A DNA stretch of 64,000 nucleotides from Paraescarpia echinospica (lineage: Eukaryota > Annelida > Polychaeta > Sabellida > Siboglinidae), in NCBI GenBank assembly GCA_020002185.1, contig CM034537.1, positions 6,971,590 through 7,035,589 of the forward strand, read 5' to 3'. Under the pieces are notes generated by a model. That model ran no database searches. It saw only the letters and a program-made list of their open reading frames with translations, and was not told where the DNA came from. This document shows, piece after piece, positions 12,551-21,639 of this stretch (position 1 is the stretch's first letter; every line of letters begins with the position of its first letter). The translations under genes and the position numbers were made by a program.

Positions 12551-13340
12551 CATAGCTGTTTACCACCACTAGCTGATTTCTGCCTAGCATCTCGACCAGA
12601 TCTTGTCCTGCTTTGTTTCTCGTTCCATATCCGTACTTTCCTAAGGTCTCCTCACTGTTCTGTCTCTTTCCTACATGTGCATTTAGATCACCTGCCACAA
12701 CCAACATTGTCTCCGGCTCCACATGCCCAATAATTTCTTCCAGGTTGTTTCGGAATGCATTCTTGTCTTCTTGAGTTCTCCCTGTATGTGGTGCGTTGCC
12801 CGATAGTATGCACATCATCTCTCCTCCAACTAACATCCACACTGCAATTATCCTGCCTTCCCATCGTTCCACCCTGATGACTTCCTTGCTGTATTCCTCC
12901 TTCATAATCACTCACACTCCATTCGTCCTTCCATCTCCCCCTGCATGCAGCATCTTAAACCCATCTCCCAGATCCACTGTCCGGTCCCCTTTCCACTTGG
13001 TTTCTTATACCCCCATCACTGACAGTTGCCGCCACTTCATTAGCTCCACCACCTTCACTCGTTTCCCCGTCATTGTTCCCACATTGAGGGTGGTAAACCG
13101 GACTTCGCATGAGAGTTGATACCGGCTGTTCGACCCTCCAGTCTTCGCTGATTTCTCGCTGATTCCCCCGCACGCGGTAGCCAATCTTGTAATTACCAAG
13201 TGACATAGCTTATAATTGAGGTCATTTATTCGAGCCACATGGCGCTGCCCATGCTGACCCATGTGGTGGGTTTGTCTTCCACGTTTTCCCTCCCGTGGGT
13301 CAATGTCTTCCATGACTAGTGAACTTGATCTGCCCATGGT
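12551..13340 (-). pseudogene. Decayed minus-strand LINE, endonuclease region (fragment 3)
   Basis: The minus strand reads VRFTTLNVGTMTGKR (about 13,100-13,055), then after a frameshift VIMKEEYSKEV, RIIAVWMLVGGE, MLVVAGDLNAHVGK (about 12,715-12,675) and GYGTRNKAGQDLVE. These are ordered APE-type endonuclease motifs, including the N of LNVGTM and the GDLNAH catalytic block. The C-terminal part is cut by the L2 fragment at about 12,550. It probably is the 5' part of the LINE whose RT lies at 9.0-11.0 kb. Confidence 0.7.
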
Positions 13341-13803
13341 TTGAAGTCAGAGTTTTCCTTCTCCTAGACCCACTGCCTATCAAGGTTAATGAATTGGGTC
13401 TACCCGGGTTTTTAAACTAGAGTTGTCCGTCTCATAGATCCCTAGCATGTTAGCTTGGGGCCGTCAGGTGCCCAGTTACCGCAGTGTACCACAAGGAGAT
13501 CATGCCAGAGTCTTGTCTATGGAGAGGCTATGTACCAGCAGGGGAGGCTTGCGCACTCATATCCCTTTTCGCCCCTGTGAAGGGACTAGCTGGCGTTCGC
13601 AACTGAAAGCGAGAGCAAGAAGCGCATGCTCTACAAGCTACTCATTACACTGCGACACTAGACGCGTCACACAGACCTGTGTTCGCACCACACTGCAACA
13701 AAAACAACACCACTAACATTGTATTATAATAATAAAACGCTAGTATAATGGAACACTACTACTATTTAATAAATTAAGTAAGCACAAGCTGTACTACTAC
13801 TAT

Positions 13804-13857
<54 letters not shown>

Positions 13858-14436
13858 AAGGGTTACAGCTTACTAGCTGAGTGATAGGTCGGGGCGTCTC
13901 TAACCCCAACTTTTCGTAGGGACGCATTCCGTCTTACTATCAGGAGTTTTCAGCGTCCGTCACACGGAACGTTTACTTCATATAAAAGTCCGTCTCTCTG
14001 CGGAGAGTATTCACCAGAAAGCTGATGTGCTCGTCGCTTGTGATGTTGCGAGCCACCTCGAAACATAAATAACATTAAATAATTGTCCCATCACTCGATC
14101 TATGCTCCCCACGCATTCGCTGGGTGCTGAATAACCAAATGCCATGACATCCCGGAAACTGGCCCAGATAACACGACCGTCGGGATTGAGTGCGAGTGAT
14201 GTCATATTGCCTCAGAGTCGGATGTCGGCATGCCACCACGTGACGAGGTGTCGATGTGGCAACACGTCATCATGAGTGATGTGTCGGACGGTGGGAACGT
14301 GGTGGTAACTTGTTCGCACAATATATCCAGTGACGGACTGGTGGTGGTGTCGGTGGTGGTTGTGGTGGTGGTGAGGGTGGTGATGGTGGTGGTGGTTGTT
14401 GTGTATTTAGAACTACGTGTTGATGCGTAATTACTA
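13341..14436. other. No gene; ACT and GTG simple repeats
   Basis: Non-coding. An (ACT)n microsatellite occupies about 13,792-13,857 and a GTG-rich run about 14,337-14,403. Short open frames show no recognisable domain. Confidence 0.6.
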
Positions 14437-14656
14437 TTGTTTTGTATCGGCGTAATGATCCATAATTGGATACTATAAAAGTAGTTCCTGTTCCGCCATC
14501 TTATGGTTATGTCGTGTTTTGTAAATATATAGTGTATTTAGACGAAATACGCTACACTGGCGACGAGGATGACTCAAAGAACTTGTCAATCCACTTGCAC
14601 AGGTCGGTAGAAGAAAAGTGATGAACTGTCACGCTGGTACAAGTGTGCGTTGACTT

Positions 14657-15390
14657 GTGTCGAACTTCGAAGCGCTCGGAACTCCGGTAAAAACGTGTTA
14701 CCGTATTCGCTGCAATGGCCGCCCCATTGGCAAAATTGAAACTTTCGACAGCTCGGTAGAATCGTGGCCAGCTTACTATGAACGGTTAGAACAATATTTT
14801 CTGGCGAATGACGTTCCAGATGTGAAACAAGTGCCGGCTTTGCTGAGTCTTATAGGGGGTAAGACGTACAGTCTGCTGAGAGATTTGTGTGCGCCGGATA
14901 AACCTCCCACGAAAACATTCGCTCAGTTAACGGCGATACTTAGTCAACATCTGTCACCTAAGCCTCTCGTGATTGCAGAAAGGTTTCGTTTCCACAAGAA
15001 GGACCAACAAGAGGGAGAAAGTGTTGCGCAATATGTTGCACAAATTAGAAAACTGTCAGAACATAGTGAATTTGGAGAAAATTTGGGAGATTCCTGCGAG
15101 ACCGATTTGTGTGTGGCCTGATAAACGAACATATACAAAAGAGATTGTTGTCAGAAATAACACTGACGTTTGATCGTGCGGTGGAGATTTCAGTGGCCAT
15201 GCAAACAGCTACAAGGGATGCTGTTGAACTGGGGCAGTACAGAAATGGTACGGCTGTACACAAAGTTCATGTCAAGCCAAAAAGAGGACAATATAGCAAA
15301 CCATGTTATAGATGTGCACGGTCGGGCCACACCCCGGAAGATTGCAAATTCAAAGAGGCACAGTGTCATAAATGCAAAAAGAAATGACAT
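14657..15390 (+). pseudogene. Gypsy copy A gag
   Basis: The first frame opens at a GTG and reads through a capsid-like region (VPALLSLIGGKTYSLLRDL, PLVIAERFRFHKKDQQEGES). These residues align by eye with copy B gag (NVLLSVIGPTSYKLLKDI, PLVIAERFRFYKRGQKEGES). A frameshift near 15,100 moves the reading into a frame with LINEHIQKRLLSE and a CCHC knuckle (CYRCARSGHTPEDC). A second frameshift near 15,385 interrupts the second knuckle (CHKCKKK). Gag would package element RNA; this copy cannot make it whole. Confidence 0.8.
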
Positions 15391-15498
15391 ATCAAGCCAG
15401 CGTGCCGTGCCAATACACATGGAAACCAACGTTGCCAGGGTAACGATGCATCGCGTGGTAGTACGGGTGGTAAACACACAGGTTCCCAACATGTACAC

Positions 15499-16335
15499 GT
15501 GATTGAAGATGTATATGACAGTGATGCTGAGAATGTAGCTGCTCTGGAAATACATACCATGGACCGATCGCCTGATACCAGGATTATTTGGGTAAATCCT
15601 AAAATAAATGGTAAACCATTACAAATGGAACTCGATACAGGCTCGGCAGTGTCGGTGATAAACAAACAACAGTTTGATGAGTACTTTCCCGAAATAAAGA
15701 CATAACACACTTCGGTGGTCTTAAAGACCTATTCTGGCGAAGAAATTGCTCCACTCGGCATGGTATATGTCGATGTAGAGTATAATGGACAGCAACAAAA
15801 CTTGCCATTATATGTGGTCAGAAAGGGAGGACCAGCATTGTTTGGGCGCCAGTGGCTTAATAGGATTAAGCTAGACTGGAAGTCCATCAAACACATCACT
15901 GCAACGAAGCATACAGGGAGTATGCAGGAACAACTGGATGCACTTAAATTGGAGTTTAAGGAAGTCTTTCAAGCCGGACTTGGAGCCATCCGAGGACCCA
16001 AGGCGAAACTTCATCTCAAGGAGGGGGCAACTCCAAAATTTCACAAGGCCAGACAAGTACCCTATTCACTACGCCAGAAAGTTGAAGCAGAACTTGATTA
16101 GAGTGAATGGGGAACTCCAATCGTGCCTGTACCTAAGTCAAACGGATCGGTAAGAATATGCGGTGATTTCAAGGTCACCATCAATCCGGAACTGAAAGTG
16201 GATCACTATCCGTTACCCCGGATTGAAGATGTCTTCGCAAATCTCAGTGCAGGTGAGAAATTCACAACGATTGATCTACGTCAAGCTTACCTGTAACTCG
16301 AAATGGAGGAGGAGTCAAAGAAGTATCTGACTATC
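15499..16335 (+). pseudogene. Gypsy copy A protease and start of RT
   Basis: MELDTGSAVSVINKQQF holds the aspartic protease active site DTGS. After a stop at 15,703, the frame from 15,715 continues with GMVYVDVEYNGQQ and ALFGRQWLNRIKLDW, the protease C-terminus. A stop at 16,099 precedes the RT fingers (VPVPKSNGSVRICGDFKV) and FTTIDLRQAYL, which has a further stop. Reading ends at KKYLTIS, where copy 3 of the DNA element begins. This gene segment shows what copy B has lost. Confidence 0.85.
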
Positions 16336-16389
16336 AGTAGTAATATAGGTGGTTTACGATGGTTGTTGACGCGGCGCGGAGGAAATCAC

Positions 16390-16545
16390 ATGTTAAAGGA
16401 TAGGGATTTTGCACCAGGGCGCTCCCGGGTTAAAGGATAGGGAAGAGGATGAGTGGCTCCGGTCCCATGTTAGGAGATGGGGATTTTGCACCAGGGCGCT
16501 CCCGGGTTAAGAGATAGGAAATTTTCTCCACGTTAAAGCATAGGA
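16390..16545 (+). repeat. Subterminal GTTAAAGGATAGG repeats of copy 3
   Basis: Four to five spaced units of the type ATGTTAAAGGATAGGGATTT are interleaved with GCACCAGGGCGCTCCCGG. Related GTTAAANGATAGG units recur in the spacer of copy 2 (49,360-49,500). This confirms kinship of the copies and marks a conserved subterminal motif. Confidence 0.7.
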
Positions 16546-16930
16546 GGTATTATCGTAAAGGTATCCGACGACTTTTTGAAAAAATAAAATATACCAAATA
16601 GCATTTGAATATGTCACACACGAGATTGCTTGGCCTGTAGGCCGAGGCTCCGCCAAGGGACCGAGCCTTTATTTGGTTGACGATGACATGTCTAAAATGT
16701 GGTGTTCTAATAAGGCGTAATTTATATAATAAAAGGATTATAAATTCAACGGAGGTCGTTTTATCTGAAGTAATATATACGAAATGTAAACTACATATAG
16801 GACTATGTTATATTAGAACCTATAGCCTCGTTTTTTCGAACAGAGCGGCCATCTTGGAATGATACGTTTGGTATCATTTCCATACGGTAGTACCCAAATT
16901 CGTGTCTCTTATAAATTCCGTACTCGAGAC

Positions 16931-17348
16931 GCGCAGTAATTTTGTACGCGAGGTGAGTTGGTTATACAGGTAATGATTTGGTTAGACCTTGTTTTGAACT
17001 TGCGCATATGTAATGTAATTCCATCATTTGATCATCAACAGTGACATCATTAAACTATAAACTGCTATGCGCAGTAATTTTGTACGCGAGGTGAGTTGGT
17101 TATACAGGTAGTGATTTGGTTAGCCATTGTTTTGAACTTGCGCGCTTGAATATAATTCCATCATGTGACGTCATGATGCAGTGACATCATTAAACTATAA
17201 ACTGCTACGCGCAGTAATTTTGTACGCGAGGTGAGTTGGTTATACAGGTAGTGATTTGGTTAGCCATTGTTTTGAACTTGCGTGCTTGAATATAATTCCA
17301 CCATGTGACGTCATGATGCAGTGACATCATTAAACTATAAACTGCTAA
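16931..17348 (+). repeat. Three tandem units of about 139 bp upstream of gene A
   Basis: Units start with GCGCAGTAATTTTGTACGCG at 16,931, 17,069 and 17,209. Each contains GAGGTGAGTTGGTTATACAG and ends with TTAAACTATAAACTGCT. The second and third include a perfect TGACGTCA (17,166-17,173 and 17,306-17,313). One related unit is found in both arms of copy 1 (39,525-39,585 and inverted 44,165-44,225). Confidence 0.85.
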
Positions 17349-17405
17349 GACGTCATTAAATAGGTCAGTGACGTCGTTAAATAGGCCATTGCGCATGCGC
17401 AATGG
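17166..17405 (+). promoter_or_regulatory. CRE sites and NRF1-type palindrome upstream of gene A
   Basis: Two perfect TGACGTCA cAMP-response elements are followed by further GACGTC segments. Then comes a 20-base perfect palindrome, CCATTGCGCATGCGCAATGG, at 17,386-17,405. The core of the palindrome is the known NRF1 consensus TGCGCATGCGCA. The same block is at 46,526-46,545 and, with one change, at 52,770-52,789 in copy 2. Binding is inferred from consensus only. Confidence 0.6.
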
Positions 17406-17814
17406 CGTCTTTTCTTATGTCCCATAGGTTGTCGACCATTTGTTTAGGTGTAGGCCTCTCCTAGCCTATACATTTACAACTTTAACATAGGTCCAAACAT
17501 GACGAATCGGTAGAGAACTAGTAAAATAAGCCAAATTATGTAATTTCTAGTTACCATACATATCTACGACCTTTCCATCACCCTTTTTGTAAATGTTTCC
17601 CTATCAATGTATCTTATTACTTGCATACTTCGACTTCTTCCTGTATTAACAAATAGGTGTTTGTCAATTTGTGTGTACTATTTCGTCTCTGTCATCAGCT
17701 CCGGCAATCAAACCAAACATCAATGATTCACCCTACAGTCTGTACCTATAATTTCTACTCTACAGTCCGTGATCTTTCGGCACGCCCACGTGAACTTTCG
17801 GCACATTTACTAAC

Positions 17815-17822
17815 TATATAAG
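17815..17822 (+). promoter_or_regulatory. TATA box of gene A
   Basis: TATATAAG lies 62 bases before the likely ATG at 17,884, at a suitable distance for a transcription start near 17,845. A related promoter (CACGACCACGTG, then TATAAAAG) occurs in copy 1 at 39,640-39,679. Confidence 0.6.
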
Positions 17823-17883
17823 CGTGGTGTTTTACCAATCGGACCGTCATTCGTATCACGACGACACCACGGCTAACATCATC

Positions 17884-19284
17884 ATGTTGAAGACACCTTA
17901 CTACCGACCTCGCAATGCGGCAGACTCGAGCGACGAGGACGAGCCAACGAGCAAACCCGTCATGCCGGTGCCAACCGACCTGCCGGGCCATCGGAACCAG
18001 AGGTCGTGGACGTAGTGGACGTGCCAACTCTAGAATCAACGGTAAGCGCCGACCCTGTTATCAAGGTCAGAGGTCCCCTTATTGACAAAGTGCGCAAGTA
18101 TACTCCCTTCTACATCGGGTGCAGATACTGCAAGAAGCGTATGATAGTCGACGATAGGGGACATTTGCAATGCAAATGACACGGTTACGTTGCCTCTGAC
18201 ATGTATGTTATGGTTCGAACGACCGCTGCCGATGAGGATTCCCTACCGACCCCGAAACAACTACCACCATCGCAGAGACCCTTCACCTGCCCAGACTGTG
18301 GGGGATCGTTCACACTGAAAAATAATAGCAAGCGTCACGTCACCAGCGGATGTTGTGCCCGTCGGAAGAGGACGGCCGAGGATTCCGAGCTGGACGCGCT
18401 TGTGGTGAGTCATACTTTATATTGTTTTACTATATACTTTCACCTAAAATGTCGTTCCCCGTGTCTATACTTTCCCTAAAATGGCGTCCCCATAGCTTCT
18501 GCTATAAGGGTGTCCAGTGTGTCTTTACTTCCGCTAAAACTTCGCCCCGTTTTATACTTTATGATCATACAACTTGTCACCTTACTTCCTTTCACGTAAC
18601 TTCTTATCATTGTTTCCTACCGATCCTTGTATCACCGTACTCTAGCAACGGTGTACTATTCCCATGCAATCTTTAATATTTTTAAATGTTATTGAAATAT
18701 TCTTGCAGGACTACATTGAAGGTCCGCTACCACCAAAGCGGCAACGAATAGTCTCTGTGTCGACAATTAATGAGACGATTAATGACAACGGGACAGCATC
18801 GACACCAACTTCCGTTCCTAACGACGTCACAACTACCCACGCTGTCAATGTCACAACTTCTACCCAGCCTGCCAACGTCGCAATTTCCGCTCCTGACTTT
18901 GCTGGTCCGAACTTTACCATTGATTTCCCTGTAACCGAAATGAAGAAGACGCTTGCACGTCACATAGCATGCAGCATCTTTGAACTCTCAAGACGACAAT
19001 GCCGTGGTTGCGAGATAGATCATCCTAGTCAATTTCATCACGATTGTATGTTATCTGATGACATTCAAATTTGCATGCACTTTGACGAGGCTGTCGAGAC
19101 CATTAATTCAACTGCAGTGGTGAAAGACTGTTTGAGTGTTTTGTTAGATGCCGGAGTGAAACTATCCGACGTGACAGTCGAACAGTTGTATAATATTAAT
19201 ACTTGGTTGCAAGAATCCGTTTCGAAACAGTGGCGAAACACTATGAAACATATGATTCTGGCAGTAATGGAGGGTGACCTGTAA
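17884..19284 (+). pseudogene. Gene A of the DNA element: spliced zinc-finger protein, broken
   Basis: Two exons. Exon 1 runs from ATG 17,884 to 18,404. A GT-AG intron follows (18,405-18,708, donor GTGAGT, acceptor TTCTTGCAG). Exon 2 is 18,709-19,284, joined in phase 0, for about 365 residues. Visible parts are an acidic N-terminus (SSDEDE), a zinc-ribbon-like segment (GCRYCKKRM...LQC), a C2HC finger (CPDCGGSF...H-x4-C near 18,290-18,350), a basic PPKRQR segment after the intron, a Ser/Thr-rich linker and a conserved C-terminal domain with SRRQCRGCEIDHPSQFHHDC. Damage is a frameshift near 17,980 and a TGA at 18,177 beside a likely zinc-binding Cys. A nuclear DNA-binding role is inferred from the fingers. 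I recall similar uncharacterised proteins in invertebrate genomes but cannot verify a family name. Confidence 0.65.
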
Positions 19285-19308
19285 AGAACTTTCTTTTGTC
19301 TTGTACAC

Positions 19309-19430
19309 GATTAAACTTTGAAGACTCTGTATCAATGTCTAGTCTCCGGTTCTTGTAGTTATGGAGCGTGACATGTAAATACGTTTGTGTTGTTCACGAA
19401 TAAACTGTGCAAACCATATCTCGTGTCTTT
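19309..19430 (+). terminator. Polyadenylation region of gene A
   Basis: ATTAAA at about 19,309 and AATAAACTGTGCAAACC at about 19,402 lie just after the gene A stop, followed by a GT-rich CTCGTGTCTTT. The same AATAAACTGTGCAAACC block follows gene A in copy 2 and the collapsed locus in copy 1. Confidence 0.6.
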
Positions 19431-19650
19431 ACTTAACCAAACTAAGACCAACGTCTTCCACGAATCAAACTTTGACTAGCGAGATGCACGAACCAAGCAT
19501 TCAAACAAACTTGTGGACAAACGAAACACCAAACACTTAGACCAAAGAGTGACAAGAAACAAACTTGTCGGACAAACGAAACATCAAACACTTAGATCAA
19601 CGGTTGCAAGAACCAATCTTCTACGATTCTCTTCAGTCCACCGAATACAC

Positions 19651-19651
<1 letters not shown>

Positions 19652-19746
<95 letters not shown>

Positions 19747-19870
19747 TGTGGTGGTGGTTGTGTGAGTGTGTGTGTGGTGGTGTGAGTGTGTGGTGTGGTG
19801 GTGGTGGTGTGTATGACTGTGTGTGTGTGTGGTGGTGGTGTGTGAGTGAGGGTGTGTGTGTGTGTGTGTA
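19652..19870 (+). repeat. (GT)n microsatellite between genes A and B
   Basis: About 45 uninterrupted GT units to 19,745, then GTGGTG-rich variants to about 19,870. Copy 2 has an ACTC repeat at the same place between the same two genes. Confidence 0.95.
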
Positions 19871-19980
19871 CTAACTACTCAATCGTCGACACACTTCCGA
19901 GAATGTTAGAACTGTAGAGTCAGCCATTACAGTTACATGACTTGAGGTGTGACGGAACTTCTAGCGTAGTGCTTCATGTC

Positions 19981-19988
19981 TATAAATA
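19981..19988 (+). promoter_or_regulatory. TATA box of gene B
   Basis: TATAAATA lies 118 bases before the ATG at 20,099. A transcription start near 20,010 would leave a leader of about 85 bases. No mapped start is available. Confidence 0.45.
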
Positions 19989-20098
19989 CGCGGGGACCAT
20001 CTAACGGGTAACTAATTCACTAGTCGAAACTTATACTTAGACTGACGGGTTCCAAGAGCCATTCCGTTCTTTGCATTTGAACCGTAAACACGTACATC

Positions 20099-20350
20099 AT
20101 GAGCTTATTGCCTATTCTACCAGCTGCCAACAAGCCCACACCATCATCACGGGCGGCCTCCCAGTGCCCAGATTGCAAGAGACATTTCACACGTCGGGAC
20201 AACTTGAAACGACACAGTGCCTACAGTCGCTGTGCACTGTTGACAAACGCTACGTCGCTGAAACCACTTGGCCCGGCGCCCACTACGACATCTGTATCTC
20301 TGGCCCCAGCAACAAGCTCGACATGCCTGTCTCCATCTCTGGCGAAAGTA
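20099..20350 (+). pseudogene. Gene B of the DNA element, truncated 5' part
   Basis: ATG at 20,099. The N-terminus holds one zinc finger (CPDCKRHF...LKRH-x5-C, residues about 23-45), then a Ser/Thr/Pro-rich segment ending near SPSLAKVYT. It matches the N-terminus of gene B in copy 2 (51,348, minus strand), where the fuller reading continues into a conserved domain. Here the sequence switches to gypsy copy A at about 20,350, so the open frame to 20,446 is a fusion of two elements. Function in the element is unknown; DNA binding is suggested by the finger. Confidence 0.65.
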
Positions 20351-20865
20351 TATACTCTAACCAAGGACTGTTGGGCTTACACAGGTGACAAGGAAATCGC
20401 TCCTTACTACACGCGTATGAACTTTCCCTGTCAGAAGGATGTCTGATGTGGGGAATCAGAGTGATAATACCATTGAAACTTCACCCGCAGGTTCTACACT
20501 TGCTACACGAAGGACATTTGGGAGTAGTAAAAATGAAATCATTGGCCAGAAGTCATGTTTGGTGGCCATAAATTGACCATGATCTTGAACAGATGGCAAA
20601 AGGGTGCCCAGGCTGTTAACATGTACAGAAGATGCCCACACAAGCGCCATTACACCCTTGGGAATGGCCGACTAAGCCATGGCAACGTGTGCATGTTGAT
20701 TACGCCGGCCCCTTTAAAGGAACTATGTTTCTCGTCATCATGGACGCACACTCGAAATGGCCCGAGGTGATCAGCACGCAGTCAACAACCGCTACAAAGA
20801 CCATCGAAATTCTACGAAGTGTATTCGCACGTAACGGTCTGCCCGAAATTGCTGCTCCTAGATAT
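20351..20865 (+). pseudogene. Gypsy copy A integrase fragment
   Basis: In broken frames the sequence reads DKEIAPYYTRMN, GCLMWGIRVIIP, LHEGHLGVVKMKSLARSHVW and GCPGC (the HHCC zinc region). It then continues VHVDYAGPFKG, FLVIMDAHSKWPEV (first catalytic Asp) and LRSVFARNGLPEI. The match ends there, before the second Asp and the Glu. It is the downstream part of the element interrupted at 16,335. Confidence 0.8.
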
Positions 20866-21639
20866 TTTCTACTGACCCTCGTCTCATTCATTTTGCATGC
20901 TCGGAATAAACACATCGAGGTCTCGAATGAAGACGGGAATGCATCAGACATAATTCTGGTGATCGAGAGAAAATAACAGAGGTGCGAGCAGCTTCAGTGT
21001 GTCGACCATAGCTAGAATGTCCTCTTTCGGTGCGCTCGGACGAACGTGAAAATGATCTGTTGGAACTCGTGCAGCATGGTATGACTATAGAACTCTCTCG
21101 TGCAACCACAGGGATCCTATCTTCAAAATAGTTCCACTATCTTTGTGCACCTGCGTTATAAGAATATCCAGTACAACAACTATCACTTAGTGAAGGTAAA
21201 ATATGGCTGCTGACATATTCTTAGTGCTACTGGCTTCAGTCGGAACATCAGGCCATCTAGAGCTGACCTACCATGGTGGCCCACAAGGCCAATATGCATG
21301 CCTCCTACAGCATCACAACAAACGTGTTTTCACTGAGAGTTTATGGGAATGTCAATTGATTTCCCTTGGCAATGTCTTAGACTGGCTGATCCACCACCAC
21401 AGCAGGACATGTTGCGGGTGGATGTGCTTGGTACTGTCTTGTTAGAATCATGTCTAGAACTCCGACCCCCTGTTGGGCTTATATGAGCGAGGAAGGATGA
21501 CCACACAAGTACATAATCGTCCGAATTGTGAACCAATTGTGATCGGTTCTTGAGCGCTATGAAATTACCTTGTCAAGAGGAGGCTCATACTTCATGTTCG
21601 TAGGAAGGAAATATATAATTTAGCATTGCAAACTGACTC
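20866..21639. other. No recognised gene
   Basis: Sequence between the end of the gypsy copy A match and the RTE-like LINE. It might include remnants of the gypsy 3' end or LTR, but I see no motif that shows this. Confidence 0.5.

Larger units (their letters stand above)
14437..16335 (+). mobile_element. Gypsy-type LTR element copy A, 5' part
   Basis: The LTR end reads AATACGCTACA at about 14,548-14,558. It is followed by TGGCGACGAGGA, the same primer-binding-site sequence that follows the LTR of copy B at 26,977. A TATAAAAG box lies at about 14,474. Gag, protease and the start of RT follow in broken frames. The element is cut at 16,335 by Polinton-like copy 3, and its integrase resumes at about 20,351. 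About 1.8 kb of RT/RNase H and the 3' LTR are missing. The 5' LTR start is unclear because there is no second LTR to compare. Confidence 0.8.
16336..20350 (+). mobile_element. Polinton-like DNA element copy 3, single-ended and truncated
   Basis: It begins AGTAGTAATATAGGT, identical over 15 bases to the end of copy 2 at 46,013, and interrupts gypsy copy A after ACTATC. It carries subterminal repeats, a promoter region, a spliced zinc-finger gene A, a long GT microsatellite and the start of zinc-finger gene B. The right part is gone: gypsy coding sequence resumes within about 10 bases of 20,350. Unlike copies 1 and 2 it is not palindromic. No polymerase, integrase, ATPase or capsid gene is present. 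The Polinton-like label rests on the target-site behaviour of the sister copies. Confidence 0.7.

Noticed and set aside
12264..12911. 215-codon open frame with both endonuclease and RT motifs
   Set aside because: Its two halves come from different LINEs joined at about 12,550; not a single gene.
19513..19874. Open frames rich in Cys-Val
   Set aside because: These are translations of the (GT)n microsatellite.
20350..20446. Zinc-finger frame continuing to 20,446
   Set aside because: The last 30 or so residues match gypsy integrase (DKEIAPYYTR), so the extension is a fusion with the host gypsy element.
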